A DNA stretch of 64,000 nt from assembly GCF_024296685.1 (NCBI RefSeq), contig NZ_CP100763.1:1240001-1304000 (forward strand), in the 5' to 3' direction. Position 1 is the stretch's first letter. Every line of letters starts with the position of its first letter. The translations under genes and the position numbers were made by a program. Source of the stretch: Natrinema marinum. Lineage in GTDB: Archaea > Halobacteriota > Halobacteria > Halobacteriales > Natrialbaceae. Positions 41,118 through 48,995 of the stretch are shown in pieces. The notes under the pieces are model-generated. The model was not told the origin of the DNA. It did no database searches and saw nothing but the letters and a program-made list of their open reading frames with translations.

Positions 41118-41170
41118 GGCTCGGTTACCCCTTGCTAACAGTCACCACACAGTACTCCGCTCACGGGCTT

Positions 41171-41238
41171 AACCCTATCTCACGCCGTGAAACGACGTTC
41201 GCTGTCCGAAACTCGTCTCGGAAATCAAGTATAGGGTT
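41171..41238. promoter_or_regulatory. Inverted octamers AACCCTAT / ATAGGGTT in divergent promoter
   Basis: Exact inverted copies at 41171-41178 and 41231-41238 sit in the regulator/MFS spacer. The right copy overlaps the probable TATA of the MFS gene (AAGTATAGG, about 27 bp before its ATG). They are candidate operator half-sites. Confidence 0.35.
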
Positions 41239-41259
41239 CTCACTCGCCTCTCTGCTACT

Positions 41260-42555
41260 ATGGAACCGACGACTCACACGTCCGACTCCGCCGAGGCGCG
41301 CATCCCTTGGGACTCGCCGACGGTTCGTATCGTCCTTCTAAGCACGTTATTGGCTCCGCTCGGGGTTCCGCTTATCAGTCCGACCCTGCCCGTCGTGCGC
41401 GATACGTTCGGCGTCACCGAGCCGACGGCCAGCCTGCTGATCAGCGCGTACTTCGTCGCCGGGATCGTCCTCTCGCCGTTCATCGGGGCGCTCGCCGATC
41501 GACTCGGCCGCCGCCGCGTGCTCGCCGCGAGTCTGATCGTCTTCGGCCTCGCGGGCGGTTCGATCGTCGTCGCCCCCTCGTTCGCGACGGTCCTGCTGGT
41601 CAGGGTCGTTCAGGGGACGGCCGCCGCGGGAATTTTCGTCGCGACGGTCACCATCATCGGCGACACGTTCGAGGACGCCCGGCGAAACGCGGTTCTCGGG
41701 ATCAACACGGCGGTCCTCTCGGCCGGCGCGGCGATCTTCCCGCTCGTCGGCGGCGTGCTCGTCGCCGTCTCGTGGGACGCCCCGTACCTGCTGTACCTGC
41801 TCGCGGTCCCGCTCGGGATCGCCGCCTGGTACGTCCTCGAGGAACCCGATGCCGCCGACGAGCGGGCGAGCGAGTCCGAACGGCGCGACGGCCGAGAACC
41901 GGTCGACGGTGGGTCCGAGGACGAGGGAGTGACGATCGACGGCGCCTACGCTCGAGGCGTGCTCGCTGCCGTCGGCTCGGGGAGCGTGTCGGCGATGTAC
42001 CTGGCCACGTTCGCGGCCGAACTCCTGTTGTTCGGCTCCGTCCTGACGGCGGTACCATTCCTGCTGACCGGCTCGTACGGTCTCGCGCCCGCCGTGGTCG
42101 GCGGCGTCCTGACGCTCGCGGAGGGCGTGTCGGTCGTCGTCGCGGCCTCGAACGGGCGGTTCGCGAGACACGCGACGAACCCGGCGCTCGTCACGGTGGG
42201 GTTCGTCTGCTTGGGGGTCGGGCTCGGCGTCGCCTGGCTCGCCGGCTCCGTGGTGGGGATCGCAGCCGCCACCGCGATCATCGGCGCGGGAATCGGTCTC
42301 GTGTTGCCGTCGGTCGACGCGGAGGTGAGCGACCGTGTCGCGAGTCGCTACCTGGCCGGCGCGCTGAGTCTCCGCAACAGCACGACGTTCCTCGGCCGAA
42401 CGCTCGGTCCCGTCGCCTTCGCCGGGATCGCTGCGACGACCGGGTACGCGGCGTTGCTGCTCGGCAGCGCGGTCGTCGCGCTCGCCGTCGCCGGCGTCGT
42501 CGCAGGCGTGACGCTGACCGCCGACGGCGGCCTGCTCGCTCCGCGAAGCGCGTGA
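41260..42555 (+). CDS. MFS transporter, likely multidrug exporter type
   Basis: The 431-aa protein has 12 predicted helices. Motif A after helix 2 is GALADRLGRRRVLAASL (~74-90), and helix 5 contains GINTAVLSAGAAIFPLVGG, resembling motif C of proton-coupled drug exporters. The central loop (~195-225) is acidic. Divergent from the DUF1724-type regulator, a common regulator/exporter arrangement. The transported compound is unknown. Confidence 0.86.
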   Translation: MEPTTHTSDSAEARIPWDSPTVRIVLLSTLLAPLGVPLISPTLPVVRDTFGVTEPTASLLISAYFVAGIVLSPFIGALADRLGRRRVLAASLIVFGLAGGSIVVAPSFATVLLVRVVQGTAAAGIFVATVTIIGDTFEDARRNAVLGINTAVLSAGAAIFPLVGGVLVAVSWDAPYLLYLLAVPLGIAAWYVLEEPDAADERASESERRDGREPVDGGSEDEGVTIDGAYARGVLAAVGSGSVSAMYLATFAAELLLFGSVLTAVPFLLTGSYGLAPAVVGGVLTLAEGVSVVVAASNGRFARHATNPALVTVGFVCLGVGLGVAWLAGSVVGIAAATAIIGAGIGLVLPSVDAEVSDRVASRYLAGALSLRNSTTFLGRTLGPVAFAGIAATTGYAALLLGSAVVALAVAGVVAGVTLTADGGLLAPRSA

Positions 42556-42558
42556 TCG

Positions 42559-42927
42559 TCACTCGTCGTCCGCCTGCCGTTCGACGCGCTCGGCGCGTTC
42601 TCTCACGACCTGCGTCTCGTCCGGCCAGGTGACGCTCCCGAGGAACGGGATACCGATCTGCTCGGCGGCGCGAGCGATCATGTGCGAGCCGGTCGGCACG
42701 GTCAGGAAGAGAAACCCGATTCCGATGAGCGCGGTTAGCCCCTCGTTGCCGGGTCCGAACTCGACGAAACCGGCCAGGAAGATCGCGGCGGTGCCGAGCG
42801 TCGTCGGCTTGCTCGTCGCGTGCATCCGGTTGTAGACGTTCGGCAGGCGCAACAGACCGATCGTGCCGACGGTCAGGAAGAACGCGCCGACGACGATTAG
42901 CGCGACGATGACGATATCGTGAATCAT
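42559..42927 (-). CDS. mnhG: Mrp antiporter subunit G (MnhG)
   Basis: The 122-aa membrane protein has three helices and the signature GTIGLLRLPNVYNRMHATSKPTTLG (~21-45), followed by an acidic cytoplasmic tail. It is a small subunit of the Mrp/Mnh Na+/H+ antiporter and last gene of the operon. Its ATG overlaps mnhF's stop by 4 bp. All seven subunits are present in the order A-B-C-D-E-F-G, so the complex should be complete. Confidence 0.93.
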   Translation of the reverse strand: MIHDIVIVALIVVGAFFLTVGTIGLLRLPNVYNRMHATSKPTTLGTAAIFLAGFVEFGPGNEGLTALIGIGFLFLTVPTGSHMIARAAEQIGIPFLGSVTWPDETQVVRERAERVERQADDE

Positions 42928-43214
42928 TCGATCACCTCGCCCTCGGTGACGTACTTGGCGACGGCGACCGTCGCGATGAAGCCGATGATCGCGAGCACGA
43001 GGCTCACGGTGACGAACAGTCCCCGATCGGTCAGGAGGGCAAACAGCACGGCGATCGCGACGACGTTCGTCGCGATGGCGTCCAGTGCGACCACCCGGTC
43101 GGGGTTCGTCGGCCCGTGGATCACGCGGTAGCTACAGAGGACGCAGAGCCCGCTGACGAGGACCAACGCGGCCCGGATCGCCGTCTCGAGGAACGCCGGA
43201 TCGGCCTCAGTCAT
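42924..43214 (-). CDS. mnhF: Mrp antiporter subunit F (MnhF)
   Basis: The 96-aa protein has three membrane helices and the MrpF pattern SYRVIHGPTNPDRVVALDAIATNVVAIAVL (~28-57) with the conserved Asp in DRVVALD. It overlaps mnhE by 8 bp and mnhG by 4 bp, indicating tight translational coupling. It is a structural subunit of the Na+/H+ antiporter membrane complex. Confidence 0.93.
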   Translation of the reverse strand: MTEADPAFLETAIRAALVLVSGLCVLCSYRVIHGPTNPDRVVALDAIATNVVAIAVLFALLTDRGLFVTVSLVLAIIGFIATVAVAKYVTEGEVIE

Positions 43215-43812
43215 CGTCCGTTCCTCCGTTCCGGTCGCCCGTAGTACTGTCTCTTTCCCCGCCCGAGACGACGATCTCCGGCGGCGGATCAGACGACGAC
43301 GCGTCCTCGTCGAACATTCCGAGCGCGTAATCCTCCCAGGTGCGGATAGGCTCGGCGATGGCCTCGGGGTCGCGGCCGTCGACGCCGTGGACGTACAGCG
43401 CGTTGGTCTCCTCGTCGTAGTCCAGCGTCACCGTCCCAGGCGTGATCGTGATGCTGTTGGCGATGACGGTGATCGCGACGTCGGACTCGATCCGGAGCGG
43501 CACCAAGATTACTTCGGGCTCGATCGGCATTCCCGGTGAGAGCACCCGATAGGCGACGTCGACGTTGGCCCGCAGGAGTTCCCAGGTGAAGGCTCCGAGA
43601 TAGAGCCCGGCGTAGGGCAGCGCTCGGATCCCGCGTCCGAGGTCGATGCGATCGGCGTAGAGCCGGCGGAAGACGAACGCGACCGGCAGGCCGACGAGCA
43701 ACCCTGCGAGGAAGCCGCCGACGAGCGACGACGGAGAAAGCGGGAGGCCGCGGACGAACACCCACAGCGTCGCGAAGACGACCCCGACGACCGGCCACGT
43801 CCGAACCTCCAT
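43207..43812 (-). CDS. mnhE: Mrp antiporter subunit E (MnhE)
   Basis: The 201-aa protein has two or three N-terminal membrane helices (~5-100) and a cytoplasmic domain. The latter has the MrpE core ITVIANSITITPGTVTLDYDEETNALYVHGVDGRDPE (~112-148) and an acidic tail. MrpE is needed for antiporter assembly rather than ion movement. Its start overlaps the mnhD stop by one base. Confidence 0.93.
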   Translation of the reverse strand: MEVRTWPVVGVVFATLWVFVRGLPLSPSSLVGGFLAGLLVGLPVAFVFRRLYADRIDLGRGIRALPYAGLYLGAFTWELLRANVDVAYRVLSPGMPIEPEVILVPLRIESDVAITVIANSITITPGTVTLDYDEETNALYVHGVDGRDPEAIAEPIRTWEDYALGMFDEDASSSDPPPEIVVSGGERDSTTGDRNGGTDDD

Positions 43813-45461
43813 TAGTGGTCACCTCCGTTCGCGCTCGAGTCGGCCAGTTCCGCCGGCCCCACGGGGTCGACGGCTTCGACGTAGCCCTCGGTGTCGAGGG
43901 CGGCCTCCGCGGCGGCCGTCGCGAACTCGTAGACGGGCTCGAAGCCGACGCCGACGGCGAGGATCGTCGCTGCGAGCGCGACGAGGACCCCCACCTGTAC
44001 GCGGTCGATCGCCGCCGCTTCCACCGCGGGCGTCTGAGCGCCCCAGAAACACCGGTTCCACAGCCGGGTCGCGTAAGCGATCGTCAGCAGCGAGCCGACC
44101 AGCAGGAGAACGATCACCGGGCCGGCCCCCGCTCGAGCCGCCGCATCGAAGACCAGGAACTTGCCGAAAAAGCCCGACAGCGGCGGGATACCGACGAGCG
44201 CAAGCGAGGCGACGAACACCGCGATCGCCAGCGGCGGCGAGTGCTTCGCCAGCCCGCCGAGGCCGTCGAAGCTGCTCGTCCCCGTCGCCGACCTGACCGT
44301 GCCGACCGCGAGGAAGAGCAGCCCCTTTGCCAGCGTGTGATTGAGCGCGTAGACGAGCGCGGCGACGATGGCGAGCTGGCGCAGGTCCGGGCCGGTGACC
44401 GTCGCCGCGATCGCCACGGGGACGGCGATGAAGCCGACCTGTCCGATGCTCGAGTAGGCGAACACGCCCTCCATGGAGTCGCGGCCGACGGCCCCGATCC
44501 CGCCGACGAGGATGCTGGCCCCGGCCATGAGGAACAGCGCCGCGCCGACGAACGACAGCGTCGAATCGATCGCGACCGGTCCCGGGAGCGCGAGATCGAC
44601 GCCGATCTCCGCCCCGGCAAAGACCGTAAAGGAGAGGCGGATGATCGCGTAGATACCGACCTTCTTCGTCGCGCCGGCCAGCAGGGCGGTGATCTGGGGC
44701 GGCGCGGCCCGGTAGGCCGTCGGGATCCAGAACTGGAAGGGAACGAGCCCGGCTTTGATCGCGAACACCGACAGGAGCAAGCCGAACAGGCCGATCACCG
44801 GGGCCGGCTCGAGACCGTACGCGGCTGGTTCGGCCAACCGCTGGGCGAGGTCCGCCATGTTGAGCGTTCCCGTCGTCGCGTAGATGCCGCCGACGGCGAG
44901 CAGGAAGACGGCGCTGGCGAGCAGATTGAGCGTGACGTACCAGAACGCGGCGCGAGTGTGCTGGGGCCCGCCGCTGTAGGCGACGAAGACGTAGCTCGCC
45001 ATCAGCATCACCTCGAACCAGACGAAGAGGTTGAACAGGTCGCCGGTGAGGAACGCGCCCGTCACGCCCAGCGCGAGGAAGTGAAAGAGCGGGAAGTAGT
45101 AGCTCCGCCCTTCGCCGCCGGGGAGGTGTCTGGTCGAGAAGACCAGCGACGCCACGCCCAGCACGGCGACCATCGTCAGCATGAACGCCGACAGCCCGTC
45201 GGCGACGAGCGTGATGCCGAACGGGGCCGGCCAGTCGCCCACCTGGTAGGTCGCGACCCCCGGCGCGTTCGGCGCGAGGACGACGTACCAGTCGATCGCC
45301 GCTACCGCGACCGCGTAGGCCGCGCCGCCGCCGAGGCTCACCGCGGCTCGAGCGCGGGGTCGGCGGCCGAGCAGCAGGGTCGCGACGGCCGTCACGAGGA
45401 CGATCAGCATCGGCGCGATCACGAGTTGCGAACTTCCGCCCAGCGACGGCCCGGCCGTCAT
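43812..45461 (-). CDS. mnhD: Mrp antiporter subunit D (MnhD, NuoN/M-like)
   Basis: The 549-aa protein has about 14 helices of the complex-I proton-pumping family. Conserved elements are FHFLALGVTGAFLTGDLFNLFVWFEVMLMASYVFVAY (with the key helix-5 Glu), FQFWIPTAYRAAPPQITALLAGATKKVGIYAIIR (lysine/His relay) and ALNHTLAKGLLFLAVG. It is one of the two channel-forming subunits. A 55-bp gap separates it from mnhC, the largest in the operon. Confidence 0.94.
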   Translation of the reverse strand: MTAGPSLGGSSQLVIAPMLIVLVTAVATLLLGRRPRARAAVSLGGGAAYAVAVAAIDWYVVLAPNAPGVATYQVGDWPAPFGITLVADGLSAFMLTMVAVLGVASLVFSTRHLPGGEGRSYYFPLFHFLALGVTGAFLTGDLFNLFVWFEVMLMASYVFVAYSGGPQHTRAAFWYVTLNLLASAVFLLAVGGIYATTGTLNMADLAQRLAEPAAYGLEPAPVIGLFGLLLSVFAIKAGLVPFQFWIPTAYRAAPPQITALLAGATKKVGIYAIIRLSFTVFAGAEIGVDLALPGPVAIDSTLSFVGAALFLMAGASILVGGIGAVGRDSMEGVFAYSSIGQVGFIAVPVAIAATVTGPDLRQLAIVAALVYALNHTLAKGLLFLAVGTVRSATGTSSFDGLGGLAKHSPPLAIAVFVASLALVGIPPLSGFFGKFLVFDAAARAGAGPVIVLLLVGSLLTIAYATRLWNRCFWGAQTPAVEAAAIDRVQVGVLVALAATILAVGVGFEPVYEFATAAAEAALDTEGYVEAVDPVGPAELADSSANGGDH

Positions 45462-45516
45462 CGTCGATCACCCATCGGTTCCATCGTCGTCGTCGGTCGC
45501 TGTGATAGCGGTATCG

Positions 45517-45870
45517 TCATTCGCGATCACTCAACTCCGACACGTCGAGCGTGTCGTGTTCTTCGTAGACCCGATACGACAGCACGAGCGCGAATGCGGT
45601 CATGCCGAAGCCGATGACGATGGCGGTCAACACGAGCGCCTGCACCACCGGATCGGCCGTCGTCGGCACGTCCTCGCCGTGGCCGGCGAGCACCGGGACC
45701 GACTCGGCGGTCGCCGGCGCGATACCGCCCATCGCCAGCAAGTAGAGGTTCGCGGCTTGGCTGACGATCGCCAGCCCCCAGACGACCCGGATCAGGTCCC
45801 GTCGCAACAGCAGGAAGGTCCCGAGGGCGAACAGCGCGCCGATCGTCGCCGCGAGGACGACCGCCGTCAT
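45517..45870 (-). CDS. mnhC: Mrp antiporter subunit C (MnhC, NuoK-like)
   Basis: The 117-aa protein has three helices of the NuoK family. GTFLLLRRDLIRVVWGLAIVSQAANLYLLAMGG lies in the first half, and DPVVQALVLTAIVIGFGMTAFALVLSYRVYEEH in the second has the typical DPxxQALVLTAIVI motif. It forms part of the proton path near subunit D. The start overlaps mnhB's stop by 4 bp. Confidence 0.94.
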   Translation of the reverse strand: MTAVVLAATIGALFALGTFLLLRRDLIRVVWGLAIVSQAANLYLLAMGGIAPATAESVPVLAGHGEDVPTTADPVVQALVLTAIVIGFGMTAFALVLSYRVYEEHDTLDVSELSDRE

Positions 45871-46331
45871 TCGGCGCCCACCACCGAGAGGATCGTGAGG
45901 ACGCCGCCGACCACGACGCAGTAGACACCGAAGTCGAAGGCCAGCGCGCTGGCCACCTCGAGATGGTGATAAATCGGCAGCCCCTCGAGGATGACGAACG
46001 TCTGGGAGAGGAACGCCTGGCCGAAGACCAGCGGTGCGAGCCCACTGAGGACCGCGACCGCGAAGCCGTAGGCGAACAGCCGGCGGTAGGCCACGACGAC
46101 GCGGTCACGAGACGGTTCCTTGCCGGGATCGACGTCTCGGCCGAGGATACCGCGCTCCAAGAAGTCCAGACCGTAGGCCATGTAGACGATCACGAAGGCC
46201 GTCGTCGTGAGGACGCCGCCGATGAAGCCGCCGCCGGGGAGGTTGTGGCCCTCGACGAACAGCGAGATCGCGACGACCAGAATGATCGGGACGATCGCCC
46301 GCGCGGTCGTGCGCATGATGACTGTCGTCAC
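45867..46331 (-). CDS. mnhB: Mrp antiporter subunit B (MnhB)
   Basis: The 154-aa protein has four membrane helices and the MrpB signature FVEGHNLPGGGFIGGVLTTTAFVIVYMAYG (~26-55). An additional cytoplasmic loop (RDVDPGKEPSRDRVV) is followed by two helices. It overlaps mnhA by 4 bp and mnhC by 4 bp. MrpB lies next to the C-terminal MbhD/E-like part of subunit A in the complex. Confidence 0.94.
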   Translation of the reverse strand: MTTVIMRTTARAIVPIILVVAISLFVEGHNLPGGGFIGGVLTTTAFVIVYMAYGLDFLERGILGRDVDPGKEPSRDRVVVAYRRLFAYGFAVAVLSGLAPLVFGQAFLSQTFVILEGLPIYHHLEVASALAFDFGVYCVVVGGVLTILSVVGAE

Positions 46332-48835
46332 TCTTCGTCACCTCGTTCGGACTCGCTGCCGGCGTCCGTCGAGTCGCTATCGGTGCCCTCGGCATCTCCG
46401 CCGTCTGCGTGCGTCCCGACCGGTCCGTCCCCGGCCGACCCGTCGTCGAGCAGTTCGTCGCCGGCCCGGGTATCGATCAGGTCGCTGTCGCCGCGGCCGC
46501 GCATGACGATCAAGGTCAGAATCGAGATCGCGGCCAGTCCGATCACGACGAGTTCGCCGAGCGTGTCGAAGCCGCGGAAGTCGACGAGAGTCACGTTGAC
46601 GACGTTCGTCCCGCCGCCTTGCGGAACCGCTTCGGCGACGAAGCCGCGGGCGATGTCGGTCGGGCCGGCGGGTCGTGCGCCGGTCGTGACCAGCACCGTG
46701 ACGAAGGCGGTCACGCCGACGGCCAGCGAGAGGCCGGCGTCGCGGACGCTCCGGCTGAACCCGATCGCGGCCCCGTCGGGGATCTCCTCGATGACGAGCA
46801 GGAAGATCACGAGCACCAGCGTCTCGACGACGAGTTGGGTCAGCGCGAGGTCGGGCGCGCTCGCGAGGATGTAGAAGATCGCGATCATGAACCCGAGAAT
46901 CGAGAGCGTGAGCACGCCGGCGACGTGCGAATCCGAGAGCACGACGGCGAGTGCCCCCACAACCGCGACGAGCAACACGAGCGCGATCGAGGGCGTGGCC
47001 TCGAGCCCCAACCGGATCGGGTCGAGGGCTCCCGCGGCGGCGAAGCCGACGAGCGCGAGCGCACAGGTCGCGCCGAGCGTCCAGGTCGCGTACGTCCGGA
47101 GCAGTCCGTTGTGAACGCGCCCGGCGAGCCACCTGCCCTCGTCGGTGAGGCTGCCCACGAGGGCGTCGTACCACCAGTTCGCGCCGATCGGCGGTACACG
47201 GCGCGGAATCGCGCCGATGGCGTCGTGGAGCCGATCGTAGAACGGGAACGCAGCGACCCCGACGAGGATGGTCACCGCGCTCATGCCGACCGGCGTCGAG
47301 TACGAGGTCGGGAGGCCGACGTGCATCTCGTGGGGGTCGACCGCCGTCGCCTCGAGGCCGGGTTGGACGACGAGGTCGACGGCGAACTGGGGATCGACGC
47401 TGACGACCGCGGCGAGTAGCGCCAGGAGCGCCGGCGACACGAGCATGGTGAGCGGCGGACTCTGGACGGGGCCGAGTTCGTCCGGCCTGTCGCCGAAGAA
47501 TAGGGATAGAAACCGAAGCGAGTAGAGAACGGTGAAGATGCTCCCGAAGACGGCGACGGCGGGGTAGAGCCAGCCCAGCGCACCGATCTCGTGGTGGTGG
47601 CTCGCCTCGACGGCGGCCTCGTAGAGCAGTTCCTTGGAGTAGAAGCCGTTGAAGGGCGGGATGCCGGCCATGCTCAGGGCGGCGACCGTCGTGATCGCCG
47701 CGGTCACGGGGAGATCGCGGCGAAGCCCGCCGAGCTTTGCGATTTCCCGAGTGCCTGCTTCGTGGGCGATGATCCCCGCAACCAGAAAGAGCGCGGCCTT
47801 GAACAGCGCGTGGTTGAGCAGGTGAAAGACGCCGGTCTCCGCGCCGTAGACCGAGGTAAAGCCGAAGCCGGCGATCATCAGCCCGAGGTGACTCGCCGTC
47901 GAGTACGCGAGCAGTTCCTTGATGTCCGTCGCCGCGACGGCGAGCATCGCACAGATCGTCATCGTCGTCAGTCCGAGCGTCGCAAAGAGGAGGAGCCACT
48001 CCTCGCCGACGAGCATCGGACGGACCCGGCCGACGAAGTAGACGCCGACCTTGACCATCGTCGCGGAGTGGAGAAACGCCGAGACCGGCGTCGGGGCCGC
48101 CATCGCGTTGGGGAGCCAGAAGTGCAGCGGCACCTGCGCGGACTTGGTCGCCGCGCCGACCGCGAGCAGTCCGAGCACCGGCAGGAACAGTCCTCGCTCG
48201 CGCAGCGCGGCTTGCATTGCCTCGGGATTCTCGAGCATCGCCGCGAGGTTGAACGCCGACGCGGGGCCGAGGACATCGCCGGCGACGATCGAGAGCAAGA
48301 GGAGGCCGACGAGCAAGAAGAGGCCGCCGCCGACGGTGACCAACATGGCCATCCGGGCGGCGTACTGCGAGGACTCGTCGGCGGTGTAGTAACCGATCAG
48401 GACGAACGACGCGAGGCTGGTGAGTTCCCAGAACAGGAAGATAGCGATCAGGTCAGCGGCCAGCGCGACCCCGACGATCGAGCCCATAAAGGCGAGCAGG
48501 GCGGCGTAGTACCTGACGAGGCCCGACTGGCCGTGCATGTACGCGGGCGAATACGTGAAAATGAGCGCCCCGATACCGCAGGCCAGTAGCGCGAACAGTA
48601 GCGCCCAGCCGTCGACGTAGAACTGGAGCGCGACGTTCAGCGAGGGGATCCACTGCAGCGCGACGGTCCCCTCGGCCCCGTACTGGGTCGCGAGTAGACC
48701 GAACGACGCCAGCGCGACGAGGGTCCCCGCGAACCCGGTTCCCTCACCGAGGACGCGAAAGAAAAGCGGCGTGAGCGCTGCGGCCACGAACGGGAGCGCG
48801 ACCGCGGCGACGATCACCGCCTGATCGGGAGACAT
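46328..48835 (-). CDS. mnhA: Mrp antiporter subunit A (MnhA, fused with MbhD/E-like part)
   Basis: The 835-aa protein has a NuoL-like part (~1-500) with about 14 helices. Typical elements are FLFWELTSLASFVLIGYY, KSAQVPLHFWLPNAMAAPTPVSAFLHSATMVKVGVY and FHLLNHALFKAALFLVAG. A C-terminal region (~560-780) of about eight helices carries MIAIFYILASAPDLALTQLVVETLVLVIFLL and VNVTLVDFRGFDTLGELVVIGLA, corresponding to MbhD/MbhE. An acidic tail ends the chain. As first gene of the operon it has the promoter, TATA-like CGCTTAAGG ~30 bp upstream. The complex exchanges Na+ for H+, central in a halophile. Confidence 0.94.
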   Translation of the reverse strand: MSPDQAVIVAAVALPFVAAALTPLFFRVLGEGTGFAGTLVALASFGLLATQYGAEGTVALQWIPSLNVALQFYVDGWALLFALLACGIGALIFTYSPAYMHGQSGLVRYYAALLAFMGSIVGVALAADLIAIFLFWELTSLASFVLIGYYTADESSQYAARMAMLVTVGGGLFLLVGLLLLSIVAGDVLGPASAFNLAAMLENPEAMQAALRERGLFLPVLGLLAVGAATKSAQVPLHFWLPNAMAAPTPVSAFLHSATMVKVGVYFVGRVRPMLVGEEWLLLFATLGLTTMTICAMLAVAATDIKELLAYSTASHLGLMIAGFGFTSVYGAETGVFHLLNHALFKAALFLVAGIIAHEAGTREIAKLGGLRRDLPVTAAITTVAALSMAGIPPFNGFYSKELLYEAAVEASHHHEIGALGWLYPAVAVFGSIFTVLYSLRFLSLFFGDRPDELGPVQSPPLTMLVSPALLALLAAVVSVDPQFAVDLVVQPGLEATAVDPHEMHVGLPTSYSTPVGMSAVTILVGVAAFPFYDRLHDAIGAIPRRVPPIGANWWYDALVGSLTDEGRWLAGRVHNGLLRTYATWTLGATCALALVGFAAAGALDPIRLGLEATPSIALVLLVAVVGALAVVLSDSHVAGVLTLSILGFMIAIFYILASAPDLALTQLVVETLVLVIFLLVIEEIPDGAAIGFSRSVRDAGLSLAVGVTAFVTVLVTTGARPAGPTDIARGFVAEAVPQGGGTNVVNVTLVDFRGFDTLGELVVIGLAAISILTLIVMRGRGDSDLIDTRAGDELLDDGSAGDGPVGTHADGGDAEGTDSDSTDAGSESERGDEE

Positions 48836-48995
48836 TCAGTACGCCGAGGCTAGGGCAAGACCGCCCTTAAGCGATTACCTTTCGGCTGGCAGAAACGTGT
48901 GGAAGGTAGGAGAGAGTGGCGTTCGCGAGACGCGGGAGCGACGATCGTCCGTGAGTCCGACACGCTTATTCGCGAACGGCGACGAATCATACACA

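Noticed and set aside
43815-45617. 600-codon plus-strand frame opposite mnhD
   Set aside because: Antisense shadow of a hydrophobic gene, giving a highly charged, low-complexity product.
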